Assembly (NCBI GenBank): GCA_033032175.1
Contig: CM065328.1
Location: forward strand, 8,742,690-8,806,689
Reading direction: 5' to 3'
DNA length: 64,000 nt
Source of the DNA: Saturnia japonica
Taxonomy: Eukaryota > Arthropoda > Insecta > Lepidoptera > Saturniidae
The translations under genes were made by a program, and so were the position numbers. A model generated the notes under the pieces. The model had not been told where the DNA came from. It ran no database searches and saw only the letters and a program-made list of their open reading frames with translations. This document shows positions 46,456 to 58,200 of the stretch, piece after piece (within the stretch, counting starts at the first letter, position 1; each line of letters starts with the position of its first letter).

Positions 46456-49239
46456 ATGGATTCATTATTAATATATTACCAAAATATCAGAGGAATGAAA
46501 ACAAAAAGCTTAGACATATACAACTCATTTCAATCCAGCAAGATATAATCTGTTTGTGCGAAACTTGGCTTGACAACTCAATCGATTCTGGTGAACTATT
46601 TGACGGGAGGTATATAATTTACCGTAATGACCGATCTACCATGTTTATGTCAAAATATAACAAATCCCGTGGTGGAGGAGTACTCATAGCTGTTAAAAAA
46701 GTATTATATGTGTACAAGATGCACAATTGCAAACATCTGTGGAAGACGTATGGGTAACATTACAATTAAAACATTATAAACTTAAAATTTGCACAGTCTA
46801 CCTATCATCATACATAACACATCAAGATTATACAGAATTTTTAGATAAGGCTGAGCGCCTTATCATATCTTCTCCAACACAATTAATGTTAATAGGAGAC
46901 TTTAACCTGCCTGATGTGGACTGGTCATCTTTCCCGGAAACATTCACTACAAATAATAATGCTAAATCCTTATTTGAATTCATGGCTAGATGTGATCTTA
47001 TTCAGGCAAACACTGTACATAACAAACTTGGAAGAACTTTAGATCTTGTTCTTCATAATACAATGACACCAGTGAAAGCCTTTGTGACCCAAACATTAAG
47101 TCGTCAAGACAATCACCACCCTCCCATAGATATTGTTGTAAACTTTGTTAAAGCCAACCCATTAAAAGAAAATAGCATTCCAAGGTATAGATTCAGAGGA
47201 ACTCATTTCGCTGCTTTTAATAAAGAACTCTCGCAAATACCCTGGTCCCAATATTGCAAATATAATACGGATGATTTCCTGCATGTTTTCTATAACCATC
47301 TTTGGGAAATAATTGAAAAATATTCACCCAGTTCTAAGTCAAAACATTCTTGGCCTACTTGGTTCTCCAGATCATTAATCAAAGTTATTACTGAAAAAAA
47401 TAAATATCATAATAAGTATAAACGATTTGGTAATCCCAGAGATTTTGATACATTTTCAATGCTTCGGTGTAGAGCTAAAAGTTTGTTTGATTTATGTTTT
47501 AGATTATACATTGATAGAGTCGAAGAAAATTTAAAAACAGATATTAAGGGGTTTTGGAAGTACTCGAAATCCAAAAAAGCAACAAATGACTTATCGAAAA
47601 AAATGTATTATAATGCACTTGTTGCTGAAGATGGTAAAAGCATAGCAGACTTGTTCGCTAAACATTTTGCATATGTTTACAACGCATCATCTTGCAATAC
47701 TTACAATCCCGACTTTCCAAAATTAAATAACGGTATTTCATCAATAAATATATTGAAAAAAAAAGACGTTGAATTAGCGCTAAAATCAATTAATATCAAC
47801 CAAGGAGCAGGCCCCGATGGTGTGCCGCCTATAATTATCCGGAATTGTGCAAACGCATTAGTGAAACCATTGTTATTAATCTTTAAAAAAAGTATTAGTG
47901 AGGGTTTATTTCCTGAACTCTGGAAAATACCTAAAATAGTACCAATTTACAAATCGGGAGACAAGATGGATGTGACTAATTACAGACCTATTAGTATTCT
48001 CTGCGGTTTTGCTAAAATCTTTGAGTATCAATTACCATTTAAAACCTGTAATCAGTGATAAGCAACATGGTTTTGTTACTGGGAGATGCACAACCTCTAA
48101 TTTGTTAACTTATATCAATCACCTAAGCAGTGCTTTCAATTTAAGTACATAAGTAGGCTCGGTATACACCGATTTTGCTAAAGCTTTTGATAAAGTTGAT
48201 CACAATATACTTTGTCGTAAAGCTAATCATCTTGGATTACTTGGTTCATTACTGCGCTGGTTAATTTCATATATGTCAAATAGAACGCTTCTTGTGGCCG
48301 TGTATGGCTATGACTCCATCCCATTTGTATCTACTTCAGGAATTCCGCAAGGATCAATTTTAGGACCACTTTTATTTATTTTGTTCATTAACGACCTCAT
48401 TACCTCTATCAAATCTAAATATTTGGCATATGCTGATGACTTAAAAATATACCATGTAATCAATTTAAGCGACGATTGTGCTGATCTTCAGGATGACATC
48501 GATCGCCTATACTTATGGTGTATTAAAAATAACATGACCTTAAATATAAAAAAATGCCTTTTAATTACTTTTACCAAAAAACGTTTTCCCGTAATTTTCC
48601 CCTACAAATAATGTATTATTGCAACGTCAAAGTAATGTCAAAGATCTAGGTGTCTGGCTTGATTCTAAGCTATCGTACAAACATCATTATGATTACATGA
48701 TTTCGAAAGCAAATAAAATGATGATATTCCTCTTTAGGATAACTAAACCTTTTAAAAAACCAGCTAGTTTTATCACATTATATACAAGTTTAGTGAGAAG
48801 TATTTTAGAATATTGCTCAGTAGTATGGTCCCCGTATTATTACAACCACATAGACAGAATTGAAGCTGTTCAGAAACGTTTCTTACGACATTTCGCAGCC
48901 AAACTTGGTATAAGACACAAGTTACCTTCATATGAGGACAGACTAAAACATTTCAATATGAACACATTGTTATCCAGACGTAAAATCAGTGGTTACTCTG
49001 TCCTTCATAAGATAGTGAATGCCAAATGGGATACCAGTGAATTGTTGAGCCAATTCTCACTTAAAACAAGCAGCAGACGAACACAAACACTTTTTCATAT
49101 AAAGTACTGTTCTAATAATGTTGCTTATAATGATCCAGTTCTGCGAATGTGTAGAGCACATAATGAACATAGTAAGGACTTGGATGCGTTTAATTGTAGT
49201 GTGAGTGGTTACCTGAAAATATGTCTAAGTAAATTGTAA
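46456..49239 (+). pseudogene. LINE ORF2 remnant: endonuclease and reverse transcriptase
   Basis: Starts ATG 46456 with LLIYYQNIRGMKTK, the first motif of the AP endonuclease. Then come CETWL, RGGGVLIAV, LIGDFNLPDVDW and DNHHPPID in order. The reverse transcriptase follows: AGPDGVPP, NYRPISIL, DFAKAFDKV, SGIPQGSILGPLLF, YADD (catalytic aspartates intact), and the C-terminal LYTSLVRSILEYCSVVWSP. Breaks: frame changes near 46540, 46740, 48050 and 48610 and an in-frame TAA near 48150. The element made staggered cuts and copied its own RNA when alive; this copy cannot. Confidence 0.88.
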
Positions 49240-49388
49240 ATTATTATTATTTTACTAATTGTTATTATGAGAACGTTGTGCGTTGCTTTAATCGAGTGCA
49301 AATTCTATTGTGTTACATTTATAGTTATGTTTTTATAGTATAAGTTTAGTTTGTTCTCTGTAGCAGTGCCTTTTATAAATAAATAAAT

Positions 49389-49621
49389 ATCTTACTAATA
49401 TATTAAATTAAATTAATTAATATGGCGACTCCTAACTCGTACAGTGCCATTGATCTTAGACCCCCAAAATATTGGCATTGTCCCTCAACGAAAAGTGACA
49501 GCAAGTGATGTAGATAATACTCATTGTTTAGGTTCATGAATACTGCAAAATATGTCAAACAGAAAATAGTCTATGACCAAACAGTCGCTGGTCGAATTTC
49601 GAGCATTGGAGCGACCGCTAC
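49389..49621 (+). repeat. Family A repeat, right part (split by LINE)
   Basis: Resumes at ATCTTACTAATATATTAAAT and runs through CAACGAAAAGTGACAGCAAG and GGTCGAATTTCGAGC, continuing family A exactly where the left part stopped. Confidence 0.75.
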
Positions 49622-50294
49622 TATTGTTTAATAGAAGATATAATATGCACATAATTTTTATAATGCTTTTTGGAATTTATTATTTAAGAATCGATATAAA
49701 GGACTCCGGTATAGAAATATGATGAGCAGTGAAATTTATAACAGCCTTACGTTGAGCGTTAACAAAAAGCGTTACGTTTTCATTGTGAAATCATGTACGT
49801 GTATATATGTACATACATCATCTTGCTTTTAGATAAATCATTCACCAATCAATCACTCAATCAGTCAGTCAATCATTTCTTTGCCTATTGCATATTCAAA
49901 GACAATCGTACATAAGAAGTAAATTCCAGTCGTGCGTCGGACCTGACACAGACACACACACACACACTCTTTTTTTATTATCCTTCATAGGTTTTAGCGT
50001 CCGACAACAATCTCACTTAATGTTAAGTGACGATGTAACACGATAAGCCTAGACAGACTGGCCCCTCAAGTGCAACTGCCGGAATACTTAAGACTTTTAA
50101 CTTGATACGTTATTAGTTTTATTGATTACTTGGTACATAGAAAATGTCTAACTATCATGCTATAGATGACAGCGACGACTGGCGATGACTTGTAGATCCC
50201 GTGGAGGTCACCTGTGCTTACCAAATTAATATACAGTGTCTTCACATTGCTTTAACTAAGACAAAAAAATAGTATTATCAAGATGTTTCTAGAA
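49622..50294. other. Intergenic with a retroelement-like 3' scrap
   Basis: The complement of 49990-50085 reads CATCGTCACTTAACATTAAG and GTGAGATTGTTGTCGGACGC, resembling a common lepidopteran LINE 3' end. Otherwise unassigned. Confidence 0.4.
49947..49968. repeat. (CA)n microsatellite
   Basis: Short CA run (GACACACACACACACAC) next to a retroelement-like scrap. Confidence 0.85.
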
Positions 50295-50700
50295 AGATCT
50301 TCTTCTTCTTGTTTTGGCGTCGCAAAAGCACTTGCCGGTGTCAATGTTTTTTAAGCCTTCATAATTTTTTTCCAATATACAAAGTGGAGTTTTTAGTGTC
50401 AATGTTTTTAATTTTAAGCCTTCGTAAAAATTTTCAGCGTCAGTGTTTTCAAGTCAAAGTGGCGTCGAACAAGATGGTGGCTGGCTTCATAGAACAATCT
50501 AGAGAGTTTTTTGTGGGATCCCAGAATGCATGCTCTTCGTTTATATTCATAATCCTCTTCACTTATTCTCAAAAACCAAACTATATCACCCAAAACGCCA
50601 CCGATATTTTATAATAAATGGTCAAAAACCTAAATAAATGAATTAAAAATAAAAACTACAACATGTCACTTTAAGATCCAGTCAAAAAAAACCTAGAAAG
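50295..50700 (-). repeat. Family D repeat with internal tandem duplication
   Basis: TTGTTTTGGCGTCGCAAAAG, GAACAAGATGGTGGCTGGCT, CAAACTATATCACCCAAAAC. The segment GTCAATGTTTT…AAGCCTTC…AAAGTGG is repeated two to three times at 50335-50465, unlike other copies. Confidence 0.6.
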
Positions 50701-51042
50701 ATCTTGACGACAAAAATAAGTTACACCACACATTATAAATTAAATAAACAAATATTAAAGACTTTGAAATTAATTAATTTAATTAAAAAAATATTTCAAC
50801 TTGATTATTAGTGACCTTCGTTTCACGTATAGTTTACCTTTATTAAATTCTAATTCTTTTTTTATAAATAATTTATTCACGTTGCTTAGCATATTAATAT
50901 CCTCATTGTTTTAATTTTTGTATGCTCAACGTGTAACGGTTTTATACACTTTTTCCTTAAGCTTCAGTGTCATTCGACAATTATATGTTATCCCCGAGAC
51001 CTGTCGTCATTTCTATTTTATTTGATCAATAACATATATTTG

Positions 51043-51223
51043 TCAGTAAAATAATATAAATCCATGTGTATATAATACAAGCTGGTAATGGAGAATGGCG
51101 AGTAAAACTTTACGACTGAAGTTAGAACTGAAGCAGTTTTAATATAAATCGGTTGACTCAAGGTTTATTTATATTTATAAAGATTTGTATTTTAAAACCA
51201 GTCGCTCGAGTATTATCAACGAG
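51043..51223 (+). promoter_or_regulatory. Putative 5' flank of UGT gene
   Basis: Contains an arthropod initiator-like TCAGT (51043-51047) and TGACTCA at 51154-51160, the core of AP-1 and CncC/Maf sites. CncC/Maf is known to control insect detoxification genes, but a single 7-bp match is weak evidence. No convincing TATA box at the expected distance. Confidence 0.2.
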
Positions 51224-52048
51224 ATGGCACGGTTTATATTCGCGCTCTTGTGTTTCATTGTAATTTTAGTTAACTCGAAAGCCGCGAGGATTTTAGCTGT
51301 TTATCCGACACCTTCCATTAGCCATCAACTTCCATTCCGGTCGCTAACACACGAGCTAGCTAAACGTGGTCACGACGTGACCGTGATCACCCCAAACCCT
51401 GCCTACCCAAAAGGAAAAACTCTGGCAAACTTAACTGAAATCGATGTGCACGACATGTCCTATAAACTGTGGCAAAGCATAATGACAGTTTCATCAAACG
51501 CGGAACAAAATTTAGAGTTACAACTGAAAATGATATTTGAAGTGATTGCTATGATTTTTGAGAAAATATTGCAAACAAGTGAAGTTAGAGATATTATTAC
51601 TGATGAAAGAGGTTTTGACTTATTGTTATTAGAAGCATGTGCTCGACCGGCTTTAGTGTTCACTCATATATTTAAAGCACCGGTTATTGTCATAAGTTCT
51701 CTTGGAGCTGTGTTCGACAATCATTTTATTATGGGGTCATCGATGCATCCATTTCAATACTCAGCAAATATCCATCAGAGAGTTTACAATCTTACAATGT
51801 GGGAGAAAATTAATGAGCTTTACATGCAATCTATATACCATTCCATTTACCATAATCTCGAAGATGCGGAAAATGACATGATTAGAAGAAACATAGGAAG
51901 CGATGTGCCTAAATTAAGTGAACTAAAGAATAATATTGATATGTTGTTTTTGAACGTACATGCAATTTGGGAAGACAATAGACCGGTACCACCGAGTGTT
52001 ATCTACGTAGGTGGGATGCACGAGACACCAAGAAAGGATTTGCCATCT
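51224..52048 (+). CDS. UGT exon 1: signal peptide and aglycone-binding domain
   Basis: Encodes residues 1-275. Signal peptide MARFIFALLCFIVILVNSKA, then the N-terminal acceptor-binding domain including SISHQ (His34) and HELAKRGHDVTVITPNPA. It ends VGGMHETPRKDLPS. The donor is TCT|GTATGT at 52048/52049, phase 0; reading on gives a stop within a few codons, which supports the intron. A region corresponding to the Asp of vertebrate UGTs reads LLLLEAC, with Glu at that place. Confidence 0.93.
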
Positions 52049-55000
52049 GTATGTATTATTAACTGACTCACTTTAGCGGCGATGTTTTTTTTTTTTCAAT
52101 TCGTATACTATTTTGAATTGGCTTGGAACTGACGGTTTAGTAAATAATTGTAAGAAACTGAATCTTTCTTGTTTATACTTTGTGTTGAACAGTCTCTTAC
52201 TTAGTAATTTAATAAATGATTTAATATATATTTGGATTTTATAGCAGAGCTGGTAATGTCTGTTCCGATTTAAGCAAAAGTCAATATATTAAAGTAATTT
52301 AAACGTGACCTTCGTTATATTTATAACACAAACAGCACAGTAATAGTAGATTACACAAAAAGTGAAAAAAGAGGGAATTTAATTCGAGGGACTGAGATCG
52401 ATCCCGAGAGAAGCGAAAGATTTCAGAGTAGAAAATCTTGAGTGGAGCAAGGGATAAAAGGACTGAGATTATATTTATAAAAACCGGTCGAAAGGGGTTT
52501 TTAACTTAATTCCAGGCATACAGATAAAAACAAATTAAGCCACAACATTCGTGATCAATGCCATTTTTTAATAAAAAGTATAATTATATAATATATTTCA
52601 CAGACAGAACAAAAGATTTAATACAGAGGATGGATAAAGTTTAGATAAATAATATGTATATATAATTAACGATATATCATTAATCTTTATATCTATATAA
52701 TCATTAAAACTTCCAAGATTAAAAGCTAATATTAACTGGTTATTTAATTATATAATTATATATATATTATAATACTGTCCCTAACGGTAATCACAGCACA
52801 ATCCAAACCATCGAGACCTAAATCCATCGGTGGTTGCCGCTGTCATGTGGCTGGCATAAATATATCTTCAAGTTACGCTTAAAGAACCAGATGTCGTAAG
52901 AAGGAAGGAACACACTGGACGGGAGGTTTCACAGCTTCATAGTACGACAAAGATAAGTCATAGAGAATTTTTTAGATTAATTGCAATTTTGGTACGGATT
53001 GCAACGAATCGAAGCGAGTTACAATCACAGATTTTCCGCTACATTTATTGTTCCGAATTTGATCTCCATTCGAGCAAAAGTGCATTAGATCTCGCTATTA
53101 TGTATGGGTATTCGAGTATCAAAGAGGTGATGGATTCGTATCAAGCTCGAGTAGGCGGTTTACTATGTATTTATAAAATGGATACCAGTGTTCGTTGAAT
53201 GCAATATTGTATCACATATGAAGAACCAGTTGCCTTTGATCCACTTAGTATAATTATTTTTTTAAAGTTTATATAGATATTTTGTAGTATCTACATGAAT
53301 AAATCTGTAGTTCTGTCTGTATAATTTTATTCCAAATTCCTTGGTAGACATGTTTTATAAACATGAAAAAATATGGATGCAAATATTGATAAAACTTTTC
53401 CATTCTTAAAATTTAATTAAAATATTTTTTTCTCAAATTTTGTATAAGGGAAGCTTATGCCATTCTATAATTTATGGGTTATAAGAATTTTCAATTACTT
53501 CTGGTGTTACAGGCGTACATAGGCTATGGTAACCGCTTATCATCAGGCGAGCCATATGCTTGTTTGCCATCTTAGTTATATAAAATGTTTTACTTAAAAA
53601 ACTTCTCGTATTCATAATATCAACGTTCTGATGTACATTAGTCAAAGATCTTGTTAAGTTACACTAACACGGTAACAGCACATTACTAATTACTTTATCC
53701 AAATTTCCTTTGCTACTTCCGCCTGAAATGATAAAATGGTTATCATTAACCATTATTGTGGTCTTCTTTTCTCCTATTAGTTTCAGATTTAACATTTTCA
53801 TGTTCAACACAACAATTAATAACAAATGTTCTCAATTAGAATGTTTTTTTTAACGGATGTTCAGCCATGTCTTCATTGTTTATGAACCGAGTTTGATGGT
53901 TCTTTTTTTTGTTGGAAAAGGTATAGTTCTATTTTAATTTCATTGATTTTTGGACAATACACCAGGGAATTCCTTAAATTAATGAGTTAGTTTTCTTTTT
54001 TGCTAAAAATTGTCTTGTTAATTATACAGATTACTAATTACTACATACGTATATCGGTAGTGAGTTGATATTGTAGATAATCAGAAACCACATACCACAA
54101 GCTAATTTTCGTATGACATCATATACAGTAATCGTTATTGAAATCACGCACTTTGAATTTACGATAACTTTAAAGTTTATTTGCGCAGTTTTTTCCCGAG
54201 ACACGATGACTAATACAGATCACATTGAACATTTGTTAGTAGTAACTTCAACTTTTATATCACTAATTTAAGGGTTTTTTTTTGCATGATCAAGGAAATG
54301 AGGAGATCCGTACAAGAACCAAAGTTACCGATACGATTCTAAGAATTGCTAGACTAAGACATTTGCTGATTGTTGTACGCTTGCTCGCAGCAAGCACCCG
54401 TAGGCGTGCTACGGCAACTGCACTTCAGAGCCAGTTCCGATAAAGACCTTCTTCATTTTGAGCTAAATCGCCGCTGATATCGCGTGGTCATAACGCTAAA
54501 CCTTAAAGTAGATTTTAAAAAAGTACATTAACTGTGATGAAAAGTATTACCAGCAACTTCCCAATAAATCTAATCAGAAAAATATTATTTTTTATACATA
54601 TATTTGTAACCTCCTTTCGCTCATCAGCTGTTAAATTAAGTAAAATTCGCTCTTAAAATCTTAAAATAAATTATGCATTATATACCTTTATATATTTACT
54701 AGCAGTGTCCGCGTTTATAATAGTTTATTTTTTTAAATTCTTAACTACACTTTGTATGGTGTTCGCTCCATTTTCTATAGGTCGTAGCGTGATATAATAT
54801 GGTGGAGCCACAGATATACGGTAGTGCCCATCATGGCACGAACAAAATAGTTGCAGGTGTGGAAGACTTCTAGACAACATATTCCAGCCTTCCTATAATT
54901 TCAAACGTGGCGTGAAGAGGCATTTCAGCACGCTTGTATGACATCGTTCACTGCCGACAAAATGTGTCTCCTATGGTCACCGTTGCCGCGTTGTTTGTGA

Positions 55001-55191
55001 ATTGTACCGTAATAAAAATTTTAGTTTCTTGCCGATAAAGCAACTCGCTCTAGCATCACTCAACACGGCCCACCTCATTGTTAATTCATTCTCGCTTAGC
55101 GTTCTTTCTGACCTACAATTTGTATTGTAAATTGCTCCCCTTCTAAGGTTCATAACGTGCTGTTGTGATCTGTATAATCTGCGTCAATAAA

Positions 55192-55240
<49 letters not shown>

Positions 55241-58200
55241 CTGGTAGGCTAGTAGGCTATAAAATGCAAAAAATAAATTTTGTTATCGTATTGGTAGTTT
55301 CAAAGATTTGCGCGTTCAATCCAGCAAAAAAGAAACAATCTCTTAGGATTTATAATATTATTAGTATTATTGAATTAAATATTTCCAGGATTTGGAATCT
55401 TTTCTAGATTCATCGATGAATGGTGTTATATATATCAGTTTTGGAACCAATATAATCTCATCTATGCTACCACAGGAAAAAATACAAGTACTTGTTAACG
55501 TGTTTTCTAAACTTCCTTATAACGTTTTATGGAAATGGGACAAAGAAGAATTACCTGGTAGAACGGACAACATTAAGATTGCAAAGTGGTTTCCACAATC
55601 AGATCTTCTTAGTAAGTTTCTCTCTGAATTCTCTAATGTTTGTGTCTTAACTTAGATAAATTTAGCGAATGTGTTATAAAAAAATAGTTAAATTTGTGTT
55701 GGTGGTAAAAATATTATGACATATTGCGGGTAGAATTAAAATATGTAATTAATATAAATTGTATGATAGCGGACATGAGACAATATATTTGTATATTGTT
55801 AGAAATTGATTTTATTTTTTCTTTGAAAGATATTTTACTATTTTAATCTGTTAATTATTATGAATAATTGATTGTCTTAATAATTGCCGGGTTATTAGCA
55901 TTTCTCTTTTATTATTGTATGATCATTTGAAACATCAATTTGATTATCGCGCTAGAATACCAACACGGAAACCGATAATTAATCTATGACTTATTATACA
56001 GTAGTAGTATATAGTATATACTTAACTTACTTTTTAACCGATTAAAAAAAAATACGGAGGTTACACAATTCGATTGTTTTTTTTATAGATTGTCCACCAT
56101 AATTTCTTTGTTTATCAACCGATTTATATAATTCTTTTTTTGTTAGATAGGGGATACCTCAAGGGTGGTTCCGTTTTAATTTTATTGGCAATTTTATTGG
56201 CATTAGACTTCGAAGATACGGCAGGGAACTCCTCAAAAGCGTTGAAGTTGATTTTCTCTTTGTTAAAAATTATCTTGTTAGTTATCTTTTTTGTAAATTA
56301 TGAATTATTGGTTTGATATTATAACATTCTAAATAAAATATTATTATAATATTTATAAAACATAGTCAAGTTTATTACAATCTGGCCCAAAAATGTCCTT
56401 TCCCTTTTCGAAGCAGTGAATATAATAATTTTAAAACTTGCTTCAACATTTCGTATATAATGGTGTCTATATAGTCTGTAATAATATATAAAGGCGAGAC
56501 GAGTTACGTGTATTCCTAAAGGTGCGCCTAAAAGGCTATAATGTTCTGGTACAATTTGCCAGGACTAAATCATTCCAAAGAGCTTATTGACGCGTTCAAC
56601 CGGGAGCTTTAGCAGTTTTTTTTTTTTTTTTTTTTTTTTTTAGAACTGACTACACTGTTAGCCTTAGGGGCCCTAAAGCCGCTGCGGCTTTTACAGCTTC
56701 ACCGGACTTGGGGGCGAGCGCAGAGGGCACTCAGCCGCGAAAGTTTTGTGGACGACTCGCACGAGGGTGCCAAAGTGGCCGGACCTCGGCTCGGGCGGTC
56801 GTCGCGTTCGCAATTAGGTCGCGATCTAATCGAATCCCTACACCTACGATTCGAGCTAACTAAATTATACACATAGGCACGTTCCCTTCCTCCTGGGAGG
56901 AAGGAAGGAACCGTGCGTATGTGTATTCAGTAATCGGAATGTTTCTACACTAACTAGCGCTAACTAACTAGCGTAAAAAAAGAAAAAAAAAGGTCCCTCA
57001 CAGAACCTATGTACCTGTGTGGTGTGCACGTGTGTATGTTCATACGTGTGTAGTGTTGTATGTAGGTAGCTAAGTGATACACGTACAGTGTCACTTGTAT
57101 CGCGCGGGCGGTTGCCTGACCCAAGGGTTTCACTCCGAGGAACGGACCTAGGCTTGGGTTACCGCTAGAGAGGGTGGACGTGACGGGTGTGCGGGAGCGA
57201 AGTTGACCGCCCGCCCTCTGCGGAGAGAGCGGTGGTTACGCGGGCGTGGGCGCTGGCACGCTCTGTTTGGAGAGACGGATGTGTAATATTTATTCGCATT
57301 TTCGATGTGATCGTCGGGATCAATAAAAATGTTGCGCGGCCGGCGTTTGCACCGGATGTCCGTGGGTGCCGGAACATAAGTGGCGGCTGTTTTTATTAAC
57401 GGATTCGCGTGGTTCGACGCGGTGTCGAAATACGAACGGGAGAGCTGTTTAACGTAGGCATGTATCGAAGGAAGCTCCATATCTCTATGGAGATCTACGC
57501 TTCGAACATACCACGGGGCCCCGGTGAGACGATAGAGGAACCTATTCTGTATCGATTGTAACCGTTTGAAACTCGACTCGGACATATGTGCGAACACAGC
57601 GCAACTGTATGTCAAAATTGGTCGAATACACGTCTTGTAGAGCGTGAGCTTATGTCGCGTGGACATTTTGCTCACCGAACACAACAGAGGATGCAACCGG
57701 CCCAGGACCCACGCGGCCCTGTTCCTAACCTTACGGATGTGGGGTCTAAAAGAGAGCCTACTATCTAGGGTTACCCCTAGATATTTGGTCTCTCTTACGT
57801 ACGGAATCGGATTATCGTAGAGCTTAACAGGTTTAAGCTTCCACGGTATCTGTGACGAATCCGCATCGAAGAGCATCGCGGCGCTCTTCGAGGGATTGAC
57901 GGCTATTCGCCACTCGTTAAACCACTTCCCGAGAGTGGTCACGGCGCGTTGGACTTTGTGTCTGAGGTCGGATCTATTCCTGTCTGAGGCATATAAGACT
58001 GTATCGTCAGCGTATAGCCCTACCTCGACCTCCGGGAGTCGAGGTAGGTCACTGACGTACAGGTTAAATAGGCTAGGAGCCAGGATCGAACCTTGGGGAA
58101 CGCCTGAGCGTATTGGACGGGGCGTGGACAATTCACCTTCCACTCTATAGCGAAAGGTGCGATTTGTTAGATAGTCGCGAATTATTTTAATTAGCCTATC

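Larger units (their letters stand above)
45300..49388 (+). mobile_element. Near full-length, dead LINE of the Jockey/CR1 group
   Basis: About 4.1 kb with degraded ORF1 and ORF2 in the order and domains of a non-LTR retrotransposon, ending in an AAAT-type tail (…TTTATAAATAAATAAAT). It interrupts a family A repeat: family A text stops near 45299 and resumes near 49389. At least six frame breaks or stops across the two ORFs show it cannot be active. Clade assignment (Jockey versus CR1) is from general motif knowledge and is tentative. Confidence 0.85.
52049..55388 (+). other. UGT intron 1 with repeat content
   Basis: 3.34-kb GT-AG intron. It holds a minus-strand LINE C-terminal scrap (about 52895-52990), a family E tail (53506-53583), a family C copy (53820-54030), a possible LINE 3' scrap (54800-55010) and a (TA)n tract. 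Short reading frames in it show no family similarity I recognise. Confidence 0.85.

Noticed and set aside
51185..51223. Earlier UGT start upstream of 51224
   Set aside because: The extension begins with a non-ATG codon and puts a charged segment before the signal peptide; ATG 51224 fits the family.
52989..53198. 69-codon frame in UGT intron 1
   Set aside because: It begins beside a LINE scrap, matches nothing in UGTs, and has no fitting splice phase with the surrounding exons.
57187..58150. Several plus-strand frames of 60-84 codons
   Set aside because: They are antisense to the LINE reverse transcriptase; its codon pattern produces them.
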